Of a stretch of 64,000 bases of DNA, positions 1 through 12,490 are shown one piece after another (position 1 is the stretch's first letter; each line of letters starts with the position of its first letter). Made by a program: the position numbers and the translations under genes. The DNA is from Plantago ovata (Eukaryota; Streptophyta; Magnoliopsida; Lamiales; Plantaginaceae). The DNA is taken from positions 52,174,362 to 52,238,361 of the forward strand of contig CM051457.1 of NCBI GenBank assembly GCA_028274465.1. The letters are read 5' to 3'. Below the pieces are notes generated by a model that was not told where the DNA came from, searched no databases, and was given only the letters and a program-made list of their open reading frames with translations.

Positions 1-1477
1 GGGCAGGAATTTCATTTCCACTGCCTTGTGGTCTATTCTCAGTAGAATTATCAACATTAAGTTGATTGTTGAAGGCTTCCGCAAACACTTCAACATTGCT
101 GACATATGTTTCAGTAATCACCTCAGCAACATCTACTGGCAAATGCGTTTCAGCATTTGTCTGGGAATTGACTGAGAGGTCTTGGACAGCAGGGACTGAC
201 TTGCGAGCCAGTGTTTTCTTTCTTTTGTTGCTGGTCCGTTTCCTCTTAGGTACGGGGTTTGCTGATGACGCTGCAGTCTGAGTGTCATCATCAGCTTTCC
301 TCTTTTTCTTGTTAGATTTCTCCAGTTTCCCAGAGTCATCTATAGTTGCATTTTCAGCAACGGCTCTTGTACACGTACCTTGTTGATTTTCTACAACAGT
401 TTCTTTTGTGTTACCACCATCTACAGCAGTTTCATCTCTAAGTTGCTGAGTGGTAACATCTGCAACTGTTGTATACCTTTCTTGCTGGCTTGTGCTGACA
501 ACATTTGCAGTTGTTGTCTTCTTAGTTTTCTTTCCAGCAGTTTTAGGTACATTCTGCTTGTAGAATGATCTTCCCACATTGCATACAGACTTTTTGATTG
601 GCAATGGGTTTCTTAGCTGAATCCTAAAATGTTCAAGGATATAGCATATCTTGATTCCATACATAACTGGAAAGGAAGGTGAGACCTTGTTGTCTTCTAC
701 CTTTACCTTAAACTTAGTAACACAATCAACAAGCCTGTTGAAAATGTACTTAGCCCAGTTAAGTTCCGTTTTATTTTCATGGATATGCATCAGCAATGGC
801 CATCTTCTCAGGCCTACTTGGTCAATTCCTCCAACTTGGGAGTCAAGAACTTTATTAGTAGCAAAGCTACTAGACCAAGTGTATGGCAGAGATGCTTTCT
901 CTTAACGTGCTTTGTCCAAGTCACGGGAGCTATCTCGCCTTTCTTCATTTTCTCATTTCTGACTTCACTGTAGAAAGCTTCAATTTCTTCGTCAGTGGCA
1001 GTGACGTCATCTTCAGTTCCAGTGGTTGGAATCTGAAATATCTCCGCTAAATCAGTCCATTTCAGGACGACTTGCGTGTTTTGAACATAAGTAAGGATCA
1101 CTTTTTCAGTGACTCCTTTGCTATCTGTAAGGGACTGGATTTCTGCATTGTTGTAGAATTCCATTGTATCAATCATGCTCACTTGCTTAGTGCGAGCAGA
1201 GATAAAGTTCATAAGGCCTTGTTGCTTGATAAACTCAAGTGCCTCTTCATTTTCGTCATCGATATCTTGTTCATAAAAGTACCTAATGTAATTTTCTTTT
1301 GCAAAACCTCCCCATTGCATCAACATCTCACACTTTGCAGTGTCAAGATATGACGGAGGCATAGGTTTTTCGAATATGCAAGGGTGTAGACGGAGTAGTC
1401 ACCGGAGCAGTGCGTGTTTCAGCACTGTCAACCTTTGATGACTTTGAGGACTTAGATAACTGTCTCTTGGGAGCCAT
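1..1477 (-). pseudogene. Sirevirus accessory (env-like) ORF of element A, N-terminal part, frameshifted
   Basis: The frame opens with ATG at 1477 and a basic start (MAPKRQLSKSSKSSK), shifts frame near 1366, runs to 814, and shifts again near 845. It then stays open to the window edge. The middle part (1362-814) is the conserved globular section. The last part is rich in Lys, Thr and Asp and holds basic clusters such as KKKRK and PKRKRTSNKRKK that look like nuclear localisation signals. No signal peptide or membrane segment is visible. The position after pol matches the env-like ORF of Sireviruses, whose function is unproven. The basic clusters argue for a nuclear protein instead, which is an inference. 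Single-base indels could be mutations or assembly errors. Confidence 0.7.
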
Positions 1478-1612
1478 TTCTTTTATAGAGCAAGAAAATG
1501 TGTACGAAAAGAGATAATTTTCTTTTTGACCGGAGGTACAGTAGATTCAGGCTAGAATTTGCAGAGAAAGGAAATGTGAGTTAAAGAATTTTGTCATTTC
1601 TCTAACTCCTTC

Positions 1613-1620
1613 TTTATATA
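1613..1620 (-). promoter_or_regulatory. Candidate TATA box for the accessory ORF of element A
   Basis: The minus strand reads TATATAAA about 135 nt upstream of the accessory ORF start at 1477, in the region between pol and that ORF. This spacing would allow a separate transcript for the ORF. The motif is short and could occur by chance in AT-rich sequence. Confidence 0.35.
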
Positions 1621-2029
1621 GTGTCTCTGGTGTGTGAGAAACTCAATTGATTTGAGCTCTCAGCAAGGGTAAAACAGAGAAACACTGGAGTTAGTGGAGC
1701 CTTTGCATTGAATGCGTAGTGGCCCACTAACTAAAACCGTCAGAGCACTCTCTCTCTTTGTTTTGTTAGCCGTTAGATAAGTAACTCCTTTTAATCAATG
1801 GCCACGATTGAATTTCATGTCATGATTATTGCGAGTTTATCTGTGCCAGTTTAACGTCACAAATTGATTTTACCGAGTTTTAAGGGAATAGATTGTTTGC
1901 TGAAATAGACAAGAATCTTTTCAGCGACTTTGAATTATCACTTTAGATACTTGCTGAAAGTTCCCCCTTACTTAGATATCTCATATTGTCTTAAGTTTAA
2001 AAGATATTTCTGATTTCCCGTATCAGTAA

Positions 2030-2372
2030 ATTCTTTTTGTACTTGAGATATCCTTTGGTAAAATCTGAGAGATGAGCTTTGCTCTTTTTCTGAGTTCCCG
2101 TCTTAGAAAATTCCTTAGATACTTGAATACCTGTTTCAGTATCTTTTGATTGTCAGAGTGCTTGTCTCAGCAATCCTTAAGTGCTTTCTCTTACTGAGTG
2201 CCTGTCTCAGCAAGTGATCAAGTTTCCTAACAAATACCCGGTTTGAAGGAATTACTTGCTGAATGCCTGTTTCAGCAATCATGTAGTGACTTATCATTTG
2301 TTAGAAGAAATCAGTGTCTGAGTCTTTTAAACAGGAATACTTTGGCTTGTTGAATACCTGTTTCAGCATTCT
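2030..2372 (-). repeat. Array of short hairpins with conserved loop, 3' of pol in element A
   Basis: Several imperfect to perfect inverted repeats follow one another just after the pol stop. The clearest (2256-2278) has arms TTGCTGAA and TTCAGCAA and a 7-nt loop TGCCTGT. Related copies lie near 2091-2113, 2191-2213 and 2347-2369. The plus-strand loop follows TRCCYGT or TTCCCGT. The same array occurs at the equivalent place in element B (26280-26693). A cis-acting RNA or DNA role is an inference. Confidence 0.7.
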
Positions 2373-2386
2373 GCCAAGTGTATCCT

Positions 2387-4036
2387 TTATTGAGGTAGTT
2401 CAATCAATCCAAGGTTATACCTTAGCATTGCGAACCTATTATCCGGTAGGGGCTTGGTAAAGATATCAGCAAGCTGATCATCAGTGCCTACTTTCACAAC
2501 CTCAATGTCACCTTTTTCCACATGATCTCTAATGAAATGATGTCTAATATCAATGTGCTTGGTCCTAGAGTGAAACTTAGGATTTTGCGTAATTGCAATA
2601 GCACTTGTATTATCACAAAAGATTGGTGTTTTCTTTGCAGAAATACCACAATCTCTTAATTGTTGCTGAATCCATAGGATTTGAGCTGTGCAACAACCAG
2701 ATGCAATGTATTCAGATTCAGTAGATGAATTGGCAACAAAGGTTTGATTCTTGCTGAACCATGATATTAATCTAGTACCCAAAAACTGACAAGTTCCAGA
2801 GGTACTTTTTCTATCAAGAGTTGATCCTCCATGATCAGCATCAGAATAACCAACCAATTCAAGTCCAGAATCTTTAGGATACCATAATCCAACATTGATT
2901 GTACCTTTAACATATTTCAGTATCTTGATTACCTTTTTGTAGTGTGATTCTCTTAGATCAGATTGGAATCTTGCACACACACAAACAACATACTGAATGT
3001 CAGGTCTACTTGCTGTTAGATACAACAAGGAACGAATGAGCTTCCTATACTTGTGTTCTTCAACAATTTTGTCCTCTTTAGTATAGCCCAATTTGGTACC
3101 AACACTCATAGGGATCTTTTCAGGTTTCTCATCCTCTTTGATCCTAAACTTTATGAGCATTTCTTTCGCATACTTCGCTTGATTTATGAATATTCCATAT
3201 TTGAGTTGCTTGACTTGCAATCCTAGGAAATAATTGAATTTTCCCATCATACTCATTTCAAACTTATTTGTCATGAGTTTGGCAAAATCATCACAAAGTT
3301 GCTTGTCCTTAGATCCAAAAGTTATGCCATCCACATAAATTTGAACTAAGAGTATTTTACCATCATGGTTCATGGTAAATAAAGTTTTGTCAACTTCACC
3401 TTTCTTGAAACCATTTTCCAGCAAGAACTTAGCCAAGGTATCATACCATGCTCTTGGTGCTTGGTTTAGACCATATACAGCTTTCTGAAGCTTGTATACC
3501 ATCTTGATTTCTGAGGGAAGTTCAAAGCTAGGGGGTTGTTCTAAGTAGACTTCATCAGCAAGTTCACCATTTAAGAATGCACTTTTAACATCCATTTGGT
3601 AAACAATGAAGTCATTGTGAGCAGCAAAGGCCAAGAAAAGCCTAATTGCATCCAATCTTGCAACTGGTGCATAAGACTCATCATAGTCCAATCCTTCAGT
3701 CTGACAGTAACCTTGAGCAACTAAGCGTGCTTTATTTCTTGTTACTTCACCTGACTCGCTCAGCTTGTTTCTGAACACCCACTTTGTACCAATAGCTTTC
3801 TTGTCTTCAGCAAGTGGCACAAGTTTCCAGACTTTGTTTCTTTCAAATTGATCCAATTCTTCTTGCATTGCCTTTATCCATTCAGAATGCTTCAAAGCTT
3901 CTTCTATGGTTTTATGTTCAATTTCTGACACAAAGCAAGAGAACAATGATTCTACTTCTACGACAGTTGCTTCTTCAGCAAGTCCATGAGTAGCTTTGGA
4001 TCTTGTCACTTGGCGTTTATTAATGTCGCCAATCAT
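2387..4036 (-). pseudogene. Element A pol: reverse transcriptase and RNase H
   Basis: An open frame of 549 codons covers the copia RT (RVT_2 family) and RNase H. Visible motifs are KTKW-type [10 protein letters not shown] (residues about 82-91), [11 protein letters not shown] (about 147-157), [11 protein letters not shown] (about 188-198), the RT box YVDG (234-237), YSDADHGG at the start of RNase H, STESEYIA and ADIFTKPLP near the C-terminus. Copia RT normally has YVDD, so the second catalytic aspartate is glycine here (GAC to GGC), which should abolish polymerase activity. The upstream integrase part is in another frame (overlap at 4033-4036), so the polyprotein is also broken. Confidence 0.9.
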
Positions 4037-4794
4037 ATCCGTAGAGGGATGATCTCTAATCCATTTATTAACAGGTTTTCTGTTAGTTGAATCAGGATAT
4101 GTTTGCTCATCAGCATGTGACTCTTCAGTATGTACTTGTTCAGTACTACTGGGAATTTGTGTCTCTGCTGAATTTGTTCATCAGCAACTGCTTGTTCAGC
4201 ATTGCTAGATTGAGGTATTTCATCAGCAGGCACTGGAGATTGCGTAATTTCAGCAACTTCCGGAGCAACCGCGTCTTTTGCTGGAAATTCTTTGGCGTGA
4301 ACTATATTTATCTTGTCATGACTCGGGGGAGGAGAGTCATTGTCAGAATCATCATTTAGTTCAGTTGACTTGATTTGCCTACCATCAGATTCACTTCTTT
4401 GCTCATGTATGATTAGCTTTTTCATACATTCTGATATTTCTTCTTCAGCAGGCACACCTTGTGACTTTTCGTAGAATACAACATGCACTGATTCTTCAAT
4501 CTTTTGTGCCTTTTTGTTGTAAACTCTATAAGCTTTACTATGCAAGGAGTAGCCAAGAAATATCGCTTCGTCTGCCTTTGGTTGAAATGTTCTTAGGTAT
4601 TCTCTACCATTATTAAGAATGAAACACTTGCAACCAAATACTCTTAGATGAGTGATGTTAGGAGGTCTTCCAACAAACAATTCATAAGGAGTTTTGTTGT
4701 ATTCCTTAGTAATCAAACATCTGTTTTGAGTATAACAGGCGGTATTAATTGCTTCAGCCCAATAAGCCTCACTTATTTCAGTGTCAGCAAGCAT
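4033..4794 (-). pseudogene. Element A integrase C-terminal region and linker to RT
   Basis: This frame continues the polyprotein from integrase toward RT. It holds the copia integrase C-terminal signature around NRCLITKEYNKTPYELFVGR and FLGYSLHSKAYRVYN, followed by a low-complexity acidic linker rich in Glu, Asp, Ser and Pro. It is frameshifted against the integrase core (stretch missing near 4795-4871) and against RT (near 4036). The homologous stretch in element B (30018-30605) shows the same order. Confidence 0.85.
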
Positions 4795-4871
4795 TGTTCT
4801 TGCGGCTTCTTTCAGGGTACGATTCTTCCGTTCAGTAACACCGTTTGTTGAGGTGTTCTTACTGTGGATAA

Positions 4872-5429
4872 CTAATGTTGTATACCTTTAGAGGTACAAT
4901 ATTCAGTTATGGACTGGTTTACAAACTCAGTACCATGGTCTGTCCTTATGACTTTTACCTTGTCATTTTTCATGACTTCAAGCTTATTCAGCAGGTTAGG
5001 TATTTCAGTCTTGGTTTCAGATTTGTGCTTGATGAATACTACCCAAGTGAATCTTGAATAGTCATCTACCACGACTAGACCATACTTCTTACCAGCATAG
5101 CTTGTTGAAGAAGATTCAAACAAGTCCATGTGCAAGAGTTGTAAAGGTTTTGTAGTTGACGGTATTGCCTTGTTCTTGAAAGAAGATTTGATTTGCTTTC
5201 CTTGCTGACATGCAATGCAAACACCATCCTTCTTAAAAGTAACCCTAGGTAATCCAACTACAAGTGCCTTTTTAGACAGCTTATTCAGCGTCTTGAAGTT
5301 TAGATGACTTGTTCGTTTATGCCATAACCATGCTTTTTCAGCAAGGCAATCATGATCTGGAGACAAGGCATTTTTCAACAATTGCTGAAGACCAATCAAC
5401 GGTGTACAAGCCTCCTGATCTTCTTGCAA
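4872..5429 (-). pseudogene. Element A integrase core
   Basis: The frame has the zinc-binding HHCC region (WHKRTSHLNF, then CIACQQGKQ) followed by the rve core with LLHMDLFESSST (first catalytic Asp) and VIRTDHGTEFVN (second Asp). The C-terminal part with the catalytic Glu is lost at the frameshift near 4872. Almost the same sequence recurs at 8064-8548 on the other side of the N gap. Confidence 0.85.
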
Positions 5430-5771
5430 TCATTATTACCTTTTTAGTCTCGAAATCTACAAGTTTACATTCATCACTTTTAATTTCGATGAAGTATCCT
5501 TTGTCAGCAAACTGACTCATGCTGAAAAGGTTAAACTTAAGATTTTTGACATAAAGAACTCCAGTAATGGTTATGCATCCTAACTTCACATCACCATAGC
5601 CTTTGTAGAACCGGAGCCTCCACCAGCAAACCTTATTGTTGGACCTTTAGACCACCGTCTATAGTTTATAAGGTTATTCTTGTTGCCCGTCATGTGCTTT
5701 CCACAACCACTATCAAAGTGCCAGATTGCATCGTTTGTCTCCGTGGCTGAAGTCTGCACAATCAAGAGCAA
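5350..5771 (-). pseudogene. Element A protease and pre-integrase segment
   Basis: Two overlapping frames carry the copia aspartic protease start WHFDSGCGKHMTG (active site DSGC), a glycine-rich flap FAGGGSGSTK, and the downstream VLYVKNLKFNLFSMSQ motif that is highly conserved in copia elements. A frame change lies between 5586 and 5589. The second copy right of the gap (8551-8865) reads through this point in one frame, so the break here may be a sequencing indel. Confidence 0.82.
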
Positions 5772-7963
5772 ACAAGTTAATTATCCAATGATGGATGTCC
5801 ATTAACATGTTCAAGAATGCGTCCAGTGGAAACCCAAGTCTGAAGTTTTTCAACTTTGACTTGTTTTCTACTTGCTGAGGAACTAGGAGGTTTTGAGCTG
5901 AAAGACTTTTGACTCGTGCTGGTCAAATCCACTTTCTGATGTGGTGTCTTGCTCGGTTGACCTTTTTGCTGAACATACTTTTCAGTAAGTTCTTTTCTAG
6001 CAAGGTTCCTTCTAGCCCTAGCATTAAGATTTTTTCAGAACTCTTAGGCTTGATTTTCTTCATCTCTTTGAAGTATCTTTGCTGACTTTGCTTATACTCA
6101 TGAAGAGTTGACTTTGCTTGGTTTTGAAACCGAGTCCACTTTTCGGAGAATGCTGAGCTTTAGCGTCAGCAACCTTACTTGATTCAGGTTTGTCAGCAAA
6201 GGACTTCTGATTACTTTTAGTAATCTTGCCTTTAGACTTAACAACTTGCTTTTCAGCAACTTGTTTGGCGGGATGCTTCACAACATCCTTTTTCTTTCCA
6301 GTTTGCTTCTCAGCAACCTGTTTTCCTTTTAAAGTCTTGTTACTTTGAGTAGCAACAGCGGGCTTTATGGTCATAGGTACTTGATTGCATTTTCAGCAAC
6401 CTTAGATTGACCAAACTGATAGAGTTCTGGTAGACCACTATCAGTAGCACGTACAAAGGAGATAGGTGATTTATCTTTACTCAAGATTTCTACGTTATCA
6501 CCTTCATACGTTGCTCCTAAACCTTCTTTCTGAGATGGATCTCTCAAATAAGAGTTTAGTTCAGTCAGCGTATTACTGCGTCCACATAGATTTGAAATTG
6601 ATTTTCATCTTTTTCATCTCTTGGATTTCAGCAAGTAACTTTAGAATTGAGGACTGATATTCTTCCAATTCTAATGCCATTTGAGAATTTTTCTCTGCAG
6701 CCTCAGCAATCAACTTCTTAAGACGCCTTATTTCAGCATCCTTTTCTTCTGTCTCTTCCTTCAGCAAGACGTACTTTTCAGTAGTCTGCTTGGTCAGAGT
6801 TTCAGCAATTGTAGTTTCTCTTGCTGTTTGCTCAGAGTTTTCTCAAATCTTTCGATTTCTCCTTGAATCTTGTCAAGGTCAATCTCGTCTTCACTTTCTG
6901 AGTCTGAGTCAGAGGTAGGGTTGTTTACCTGACCGGCCATGAGGCAGAATTCGTAGTTTGACACATCTGGATAAGCTTCCATAGCTATTCCACAAACTTC
7001 TTTGCCAATCTCCACGTCTAGAGTGGCTTCTTCATCGTCGGTGTCTGAACTTTCATCCTCACTGTCTTCGGAGCTAGTTCAATGCACAATGCATCGATTT
7101 TGCTTGAAGCTTCTTCTTTTCTTCAGCAATAAAGCTCTTTTGAACTTCTTCTTCTTTTCAGCAGATTTGCCTTTCAGCAAAGGGCAATTAGCTTTGAAGT
7201 GTCCAGGCTTTTTGCAGTAAAAACATAGATCATTTCCAACTGCTGGTTCTTCTGATGAAGTAGCTTGCTGAGCTTGCTTGTTCAGCGAGCTAGTCTCATT
7301 CTTGTACTTATGGTAGTTGTTACCAAGATGCTTTTTCAGCTTCTCTTTTGCTTTTCGCCTTTCAAGTTCCTTACTGATGAATTTCTTCATGTTTTGACAA
7401 CCAAGCGTTTTCATCAGTAGGTTCTTTTTCATTCTTCTTTTCAGAAGATGACGGCTTTGCAGCAAGAGCAATTTTTGCGATTTTTCAGCAAACCACTTTC
7501 TCTTTGCTTTGTCTCATAGTTGACAGTAGCAAGATGAGAGAACAACTCTGTTGGTGTAATGTCTGCATTCCTTGATTATAATAGAAATTCTGAGTGTGGA
7601 TCCATTCTTGATCAAACTTCTGATGATAGTTTTCATTCTCAGAATCTGAGTAAGATTTCCAACACCAAGGCTGCCATTTCACTAACAAGAGTTGTGAATC
7701 TGAAATCCAAGTCTTCCCTCGTTTGTACCTTGCTTAAAGTTTTGAAACTCTAATTTAAGTACTTCAAGTTTGTTTTCCTTGGTCTTGTCAGATCCAGCAC
7801 AAAGATCTTGAACCATTTTCAAGCCTCCTTTGCAGTCTTAGCACCCCACAGTTTGCACTGTATGGTATCCGGAGTTGATCGAATGATGATATTTCTTGCT
7901 TGGCCATCAAGACGGACTCTCTTAGCTTCGTCAGAAGTCCATCCTGTCTTGGTTTTGGCACAA
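5772..7963 (-). pseudogene. Element A gag, left copy, multiply frameshifted
   Basis: Pieces of one gag protein appear in several frames: a lysine-rich tail (6060-6374), a coiled coil rich in Glu, Lys and Leu (6573-7015), and the CCHC knuckle CFYCKKPGHFKANC (inside 7079-7471), then the capsid-like part up to the N gap. The right copy (9016-11278) has the same content with fewer breaks. Many differences between copies are one-base changes in homopolymers, which suggests low-quality consensus beside the gap. Confidence 0.8.
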
Positions 7964-8063
7964 NNNNNNNNNNNNNNNNNNNNNNNNNNNNNNNNNNNNN
8001 NNNNNNNNNNNNNNNNNNNNNNNNNNNNNNNNNNNNNNNNNNNNNNNNNNNNNNNNNNNNNNN
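7964..8063. other. Assembly gap, 100 N
   Basis: Exactly 100 undefined bases, the usual placeholder for a gap of unknown size. The sequence to its left (about 4970-7963) and right (about 8066-11072) is the same stretch of element A in the same order and strand, so the gap probably joins two versions of one locus. Confidence 0.98.
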
Positions 8064-8865
8064 CCATTTCATGACTTCAAGCTTATTCAGCAAGTTAGGT
8101 ATTTCAGTCTTGGTTTCAGATTTGTGCTTGATGAATACTACCCAAGTGAATCTTGAATAGTCATCTACCACGACTAGACCATACTTCTTACCAGCATAGC
8201 TTGTTGAAGAAGATTCAAACAAGTCCATGTGCAAGAGTTGTAAAGGTTTTGTAGTTGACGGTACTGCCTTGTTCTTGAAAGAAGATTTGGTTTGCTTTCC
8301 TTGCTGACATGCATTGCAAACACCATCCTTCTTAAAAGTAACCTAGGTAATCCAACTACAAGTGCCTTTTTAGACAGCTTATTCAGCGTCTTGAAGTTTA
8401 GATGACTTGTTCGTTTATGCCATAACCATGCTTTTTCAGCAAGGCAATCATGATCTGAGACAAGGCATTTTTCAACGATTGCTGAAGACCAATCAACGGT
8501 GTACAAGCCTCCTGATCTTCTTGCAATCATTATTACCTTTAGTCTCAAATCTATAAGTTTACATTCATCACTTTTAATTTCGATGAAGTATCCTTGTCAG
8601 CAAACTGACTCATGCTGAAAAGGTTAAACTTAAGATTTTTGACATAAAGAACTCCAGTAATGGTTATGCATCCTAACTTCACGTCACCATAGCCTTTTGT
8701 AGAACCGGAGCCTCCACCAGCAAACCTTATTGTTGGACCTTTAGACCACCGTCTATAGTTTATAAGGTTATTCTTGTTGCCCGTCATGTGCTTTCCACAA
8801 CCACTATCAAAGTGCCAGATTGCATCGTTTGTCTCCGTGGCTGAAGTCTGCACAATCAAGAGCAA
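8064..8865 (-). pseudogene. Element A integrase core and protease, second copy right of gap
   Basis: This repeats 4970-5771 almost base for base: the HMDLFESSST integrase motif, the WHKRTSHLNF zinc region, and the WHFDSGCGKHMTG protease with its GGGSGSTKGYGD flap. It has its own single-base indels (for example near 8343 and 8540). It is interpreted as the same gene fragment assembled twice, though a true tandem duplication cannot be excluded. Confidence 0.85.
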
Positions 8866-9015
8866 ACAAGTTAATTATCCAATGATGGATGTCCATTAAC
8901 ATGTTCAAGAATGCGTCCAGTGGAAACCCAAGTCTGAAGTTTTTCAACTTTGACTTGTTTTCTACTTGCTGAGGACTAGGAGGTTTTGAGCTGAAAGACT
9001 TTTGACTCGTGCTGG

Positions 9016-10109
9016 TCAAATCCACTTTCTGATGTGGTGTCTTGCTCGGTTGACCTTTTTGCTGAACATACTTTTCAGTAAGTTCTTTTCTAGCAAGGTT
9101 CCTTCTAGCCCTAGCATTAAGATTCTTTTCAGAATTCTTAGCTTGATTTTCTTCATCTCTTTGAAGTATCTTTGCTGACTTTGCTTGTACTCATGAAAGA
9201 GTTGACTTTGCTTGGTTTTGAAACCTAGTCCACTTTTCGGAGAATGCTGAGCTTTAGCGTCAGCAACCTTACTTGATTCAGGTTTGTCAGCAAAGGACTT
9301 CTGATTACTTTTAGTAATCTTGCCTTTAGTCTTAACAACTTGCTTTTCAGCAACTTGTTTGGCGGGATGCTTCACAACATCCTTTTTCTTTCCAGTTTGC
9401 TTCTCAGCAACCTGTTTTCCTTTTAAAGTCTTGTTACTTTGAGTAGCAACAACGGGCTTTATGGTCATAGGTACTTGATTGCATGTTCAGCAACCTTAGA
9501 TTGACCAATCTGATAGAGTTCTGGTAGACCACTATCAGCAGCACGTACAAAGGAAAATTGGTGATTTATCTTTACTCAAGATTTCTACGTTACACCTTCG
9601 TACGTTGCTCCTAAACCTTCTTTCTGAGATGGATCTCTCAAATAAGAGTTTAGTTCAGTCAGCGTATTACTTGCGTCCACATAGGATTTGAAATTAATTT
9701 TCATGTTTTTCATCTCTTGAATTTCAGCAAGTAATTTAGAATTGAGGACTAATATTCTTCCAATTCTAATGCCATTGAGAATTTTTCTCTGCAGCCTCAG
9801 CAATCAACTTCTTAAGACGCCTTATTTCAGCATCCTTTCTTCTGTCTCTTCCTTCAGCAAGACGTACTTTTCAGTAGTCTGCTTGGTCAGAGTTTCAGCA
9901 AATTGTAGTTTCTCTTGCTGTTTGCTCAGAGTTTTCTCAAATCTTTCAATTTCTCCTTGAATCTTATCAAGGTCAATCTCGTCTTCACTTTCTGAGTCTG
10001 AGTCAGAGGTAGGGTTGTTTACCTGACCGGCCATGAGGCAGAATTCATAGTTTGACACGTCTGGATAAGCTTCCATAGCTATTCCACAAACTTCTTTGCT
10101 AATCTCCAC
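9016..10109 (-). pseudogene. Element A gag C-terminal extension: Lys-rich tail and coiled coil
   Basis: On the minus strand an acidic region (SDSESEDEIDLDKI) leads into a heptad-rich coiled coil (ERFEKTLSKQQEKLQ and following) and then a basic tail with repeated VAEK/KQVA units (9016-9468). Long gag extensions with coiled coils are characteristic of Sireviruses, where gag has been reported to bind dynein light chain 8 proteins. Frame changes occur near 9585-9830. The VAEKQ units come from the GTTGCTGAAAAG form of the TTGCTGA motif that pervades this element. Confidence 0.78.
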
Positions 10110-10145
10110 GTCTAGAGTGGCTTCTTCATCGTCGGTGTCTGAACT

Positions 10146-11278
10146 TTAATCCTCACTGTCTTCGGAACTAGTATCAATGCACAATGCATCGATTTTTGCT
10201 TGAAGCTTCTTCTTTTCTTCAGCAGTAAAAGCTCTTTTGAACTTCTTCTTCTTTTCAGCAGATTTGCCTTTCAGCAAAGGGCAATTAGCTTTGAAGTGTC
10301 CAGGCTTTTTGCAGTAAAAACATAGATCATTTCCAACTGCTGGTTCTTCTGATGAAGTAGCTTGCTGAGCTTGCTTGTTCAGCGAGCTAATCTCATTCTT
10401 GTACTTATGGTAGTTGTTACCAAGATGCTTTTTCAGTTTCTCTTTTGCTTTTCGCCTTTCAAGTTCCTTGCTGATGAATTTCTTCATGTTTTTGACAACC
10501 AAAGCGTTTTCATCAGTAGGTTCTTTTTCATTCTTCTTTTCAGAAGATGATGGCTTTGCAGCAAGAGCAATATTTTGCGATTTTTTAGCAAATACACTTT
10601 CTCTTTGCTTTGTCTCATAGTTGACAGTAGCAAGATGAGAGAACAACTCTGTTGGTGTAATGTCTGGCATTCCTTGATTATAATAGAAGTTCTGAGTGTG
10701 GATCCATTCTTGATTCAGACTTCTGATGATAGTTTTCACTTTCTCAGAATCTGAGTAACGATTTCCAACACCCAAGGCTGCCATTTTACTAACCAGAGTT
10801 GTGAATCTGAAATCCAAGTCTTCCCTCGTTTGTACCTTGCTTAAAGTTTTGAAACTCTAATTTAAGTACTTCAAGTTTGTTTTCCTTGGTCTTGTCAGAT
10901 CCAGCACAAAGATCTTGAACCATTTTCCAAGCCTCCTTTGCAGTCTTAGCACCCCACAGTTTGCACTGTATGGTATCCAGAGTTGATCGAATGATGATAT
11001 TTCTTGCTTGGCCATCAAGACAGAATCTCTTAGCTTCGTCAGAAGTCCATTCCTGTCTTGGTTTTGGCACAACCATATCTTATGGTTCGCCTAGGATAGT
11101 TTCCTTTCCAGCTTCAGTGGTCTTGTGAGGAAACTCGTTCAACCTTAGTTATCTTGATAGGTCCATCATTGATGACGGTAATCATCTCATCACTAATGGC
11201 CTCAAGATGTAGCATCATGTTGTTTCGCCATTTCTCGTAATTTTCCAGCTTCAGCAAGGGAGCATCTCCTAAAGACAT
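10146..11278 (-). pseudogene. Element A gag, capsid-like domain and zinc knuckle
   Basis: The start ATG at 11278 opens MSLGDAPLLKLENYEKW, the typical copia gag start (sequence then meant to be packed as capsid). The frame is broken near 11116 and 10800. The last block (10146-10817) is open for 223 codons and holds LNQEWIHTQNFYYNQGMPD and the CCHC nucleic-acid-binding knuckle CFYCKKPGHFKANC (C-x2-C-x4-H-x4-C). The polyprotein is not translatable as a whole. Confidence 0.85.
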
Positions 11279-11377
11279 CCTGTCAGCAAAGCACTACCAA
11301 ACTGATCAAGTGAGAGTGATTTACGGAAAGTACATAAGGGGATCTAGGTTCAGTGCTGAAGGTTAAAGAACCACCTG

Positions 11378-11389
11378 GCTCTGATACCA
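11378..11389 (-). other. Primer binding site of element A (tRNA-Met)
   Basis: The minus strand reads TGGTATCAGAGC two bases after the LTR end, the standard copia primer site complementary to the 3' end of initiator tRNA-Met. It fixes the 5' LTR boundary and the minus orientation. Confidence 0.95.
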
Positions 11390-12336
11390 CTTGTTGGTCC
11401 CTTTAAACAACAAGAAAAGACTAGAGGGAGGGTGAATAGTCTTTTCAAACTTTCGTCGTTTAAAACTTTCTCAGCAAGTGCTTATTACTTTTCAGTAATG
11501 AGTTTGCTGATACTTAACTTTCTCAGCAAGCGTAAGTTACTTTACAGTAGCTTGGTTTGCTGATACTTAAAATCAGAGAGCGGAAGTCTTTGATACAATA
11601 AGTGCTTTTTCAGTAAGTAAAGATTTCAGCAAGTGATGTGAGTGACTGTGTACAGACAGATATGAATTGCTGAAAACTAAGTACAGTAAGTAAATCACAC
11701 AAACACTTTTATAGTGGTATCTGAGAGTGGCGTAATATCTCAACTAATCCACTTCGTCCTTTCTAGGACTGAATCCACTAAGATATGATTGAAGTTCCTT
11801 ACAATCTCCTATCTAGAGCGATTCAACAGAAACCAAAGCACACTTGCTTTGTCTCCAACCTAATCTAGAGAACGTAACCTTGTTCTCCACCAAACTTGGT
11901 ACTTCTAATCAGCAAAACTATGCTCGATTAAGTTCCCCCTGAATATCACGCCTGAAAGGGTGTATTTTCAGTTAGAGAGTTTTGGGGTGAGATAACTTAA
12001 TTATAACTTATTCAGTTACAACAAGTAATCTAAGAAACACAACTTTGAATACTTTGTAGTAAACAAGTTTGATTGTTTCTGGTGTCAAGACTCGTTCTTG
12101 TTCGAAAGAAAGAACACTTAACTAATTTCTTAGTTGAGTTTATTCTACTTCTTCACAAGTAGCTTTTTCAAGCTTTAAGTCTTGGAACGGATCAATGGCA
12201 GTTGTAGAGAGTTGAAGGTATGTGAGTTTTAAGCACAAGTGAGAGTTTGATCACGTTGTTGACACACTTCAACTCTTCGCCGGATGACCTCTATTTATAG
12301 TGTAAGTAAGGAGCCTTTTGAATTTCAAATCCTAAG

Positions 12337-12490
12337 GCTTTTGTTCCTTAACATGTCACTATCTTTCTTTTGTACTTTCAGCAGCGTCTTTGTTTGTCTT
12401 CTAGTCTTCATGTGCTTTTGTTCCTTAACATGTCACTATCTTTCTTTTGTACTTTCAGCAGCGTCTTTGTTTGTCTTCTAGTCTTCATGT
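12337..12490. repeat. 77-bp tandem duplication inside the element A LTR
   Basis: Two adjacent copies starting GCTTTTGTTCCTTAAC at 12337 and 12414 are essentially identical and contain the TTTCAGCAGC motif. The duplication lies in the promoter-side part of the LTR (sense upstream of the TATA-like box) and is absent from the element B LTR. Confidence 0.9.
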
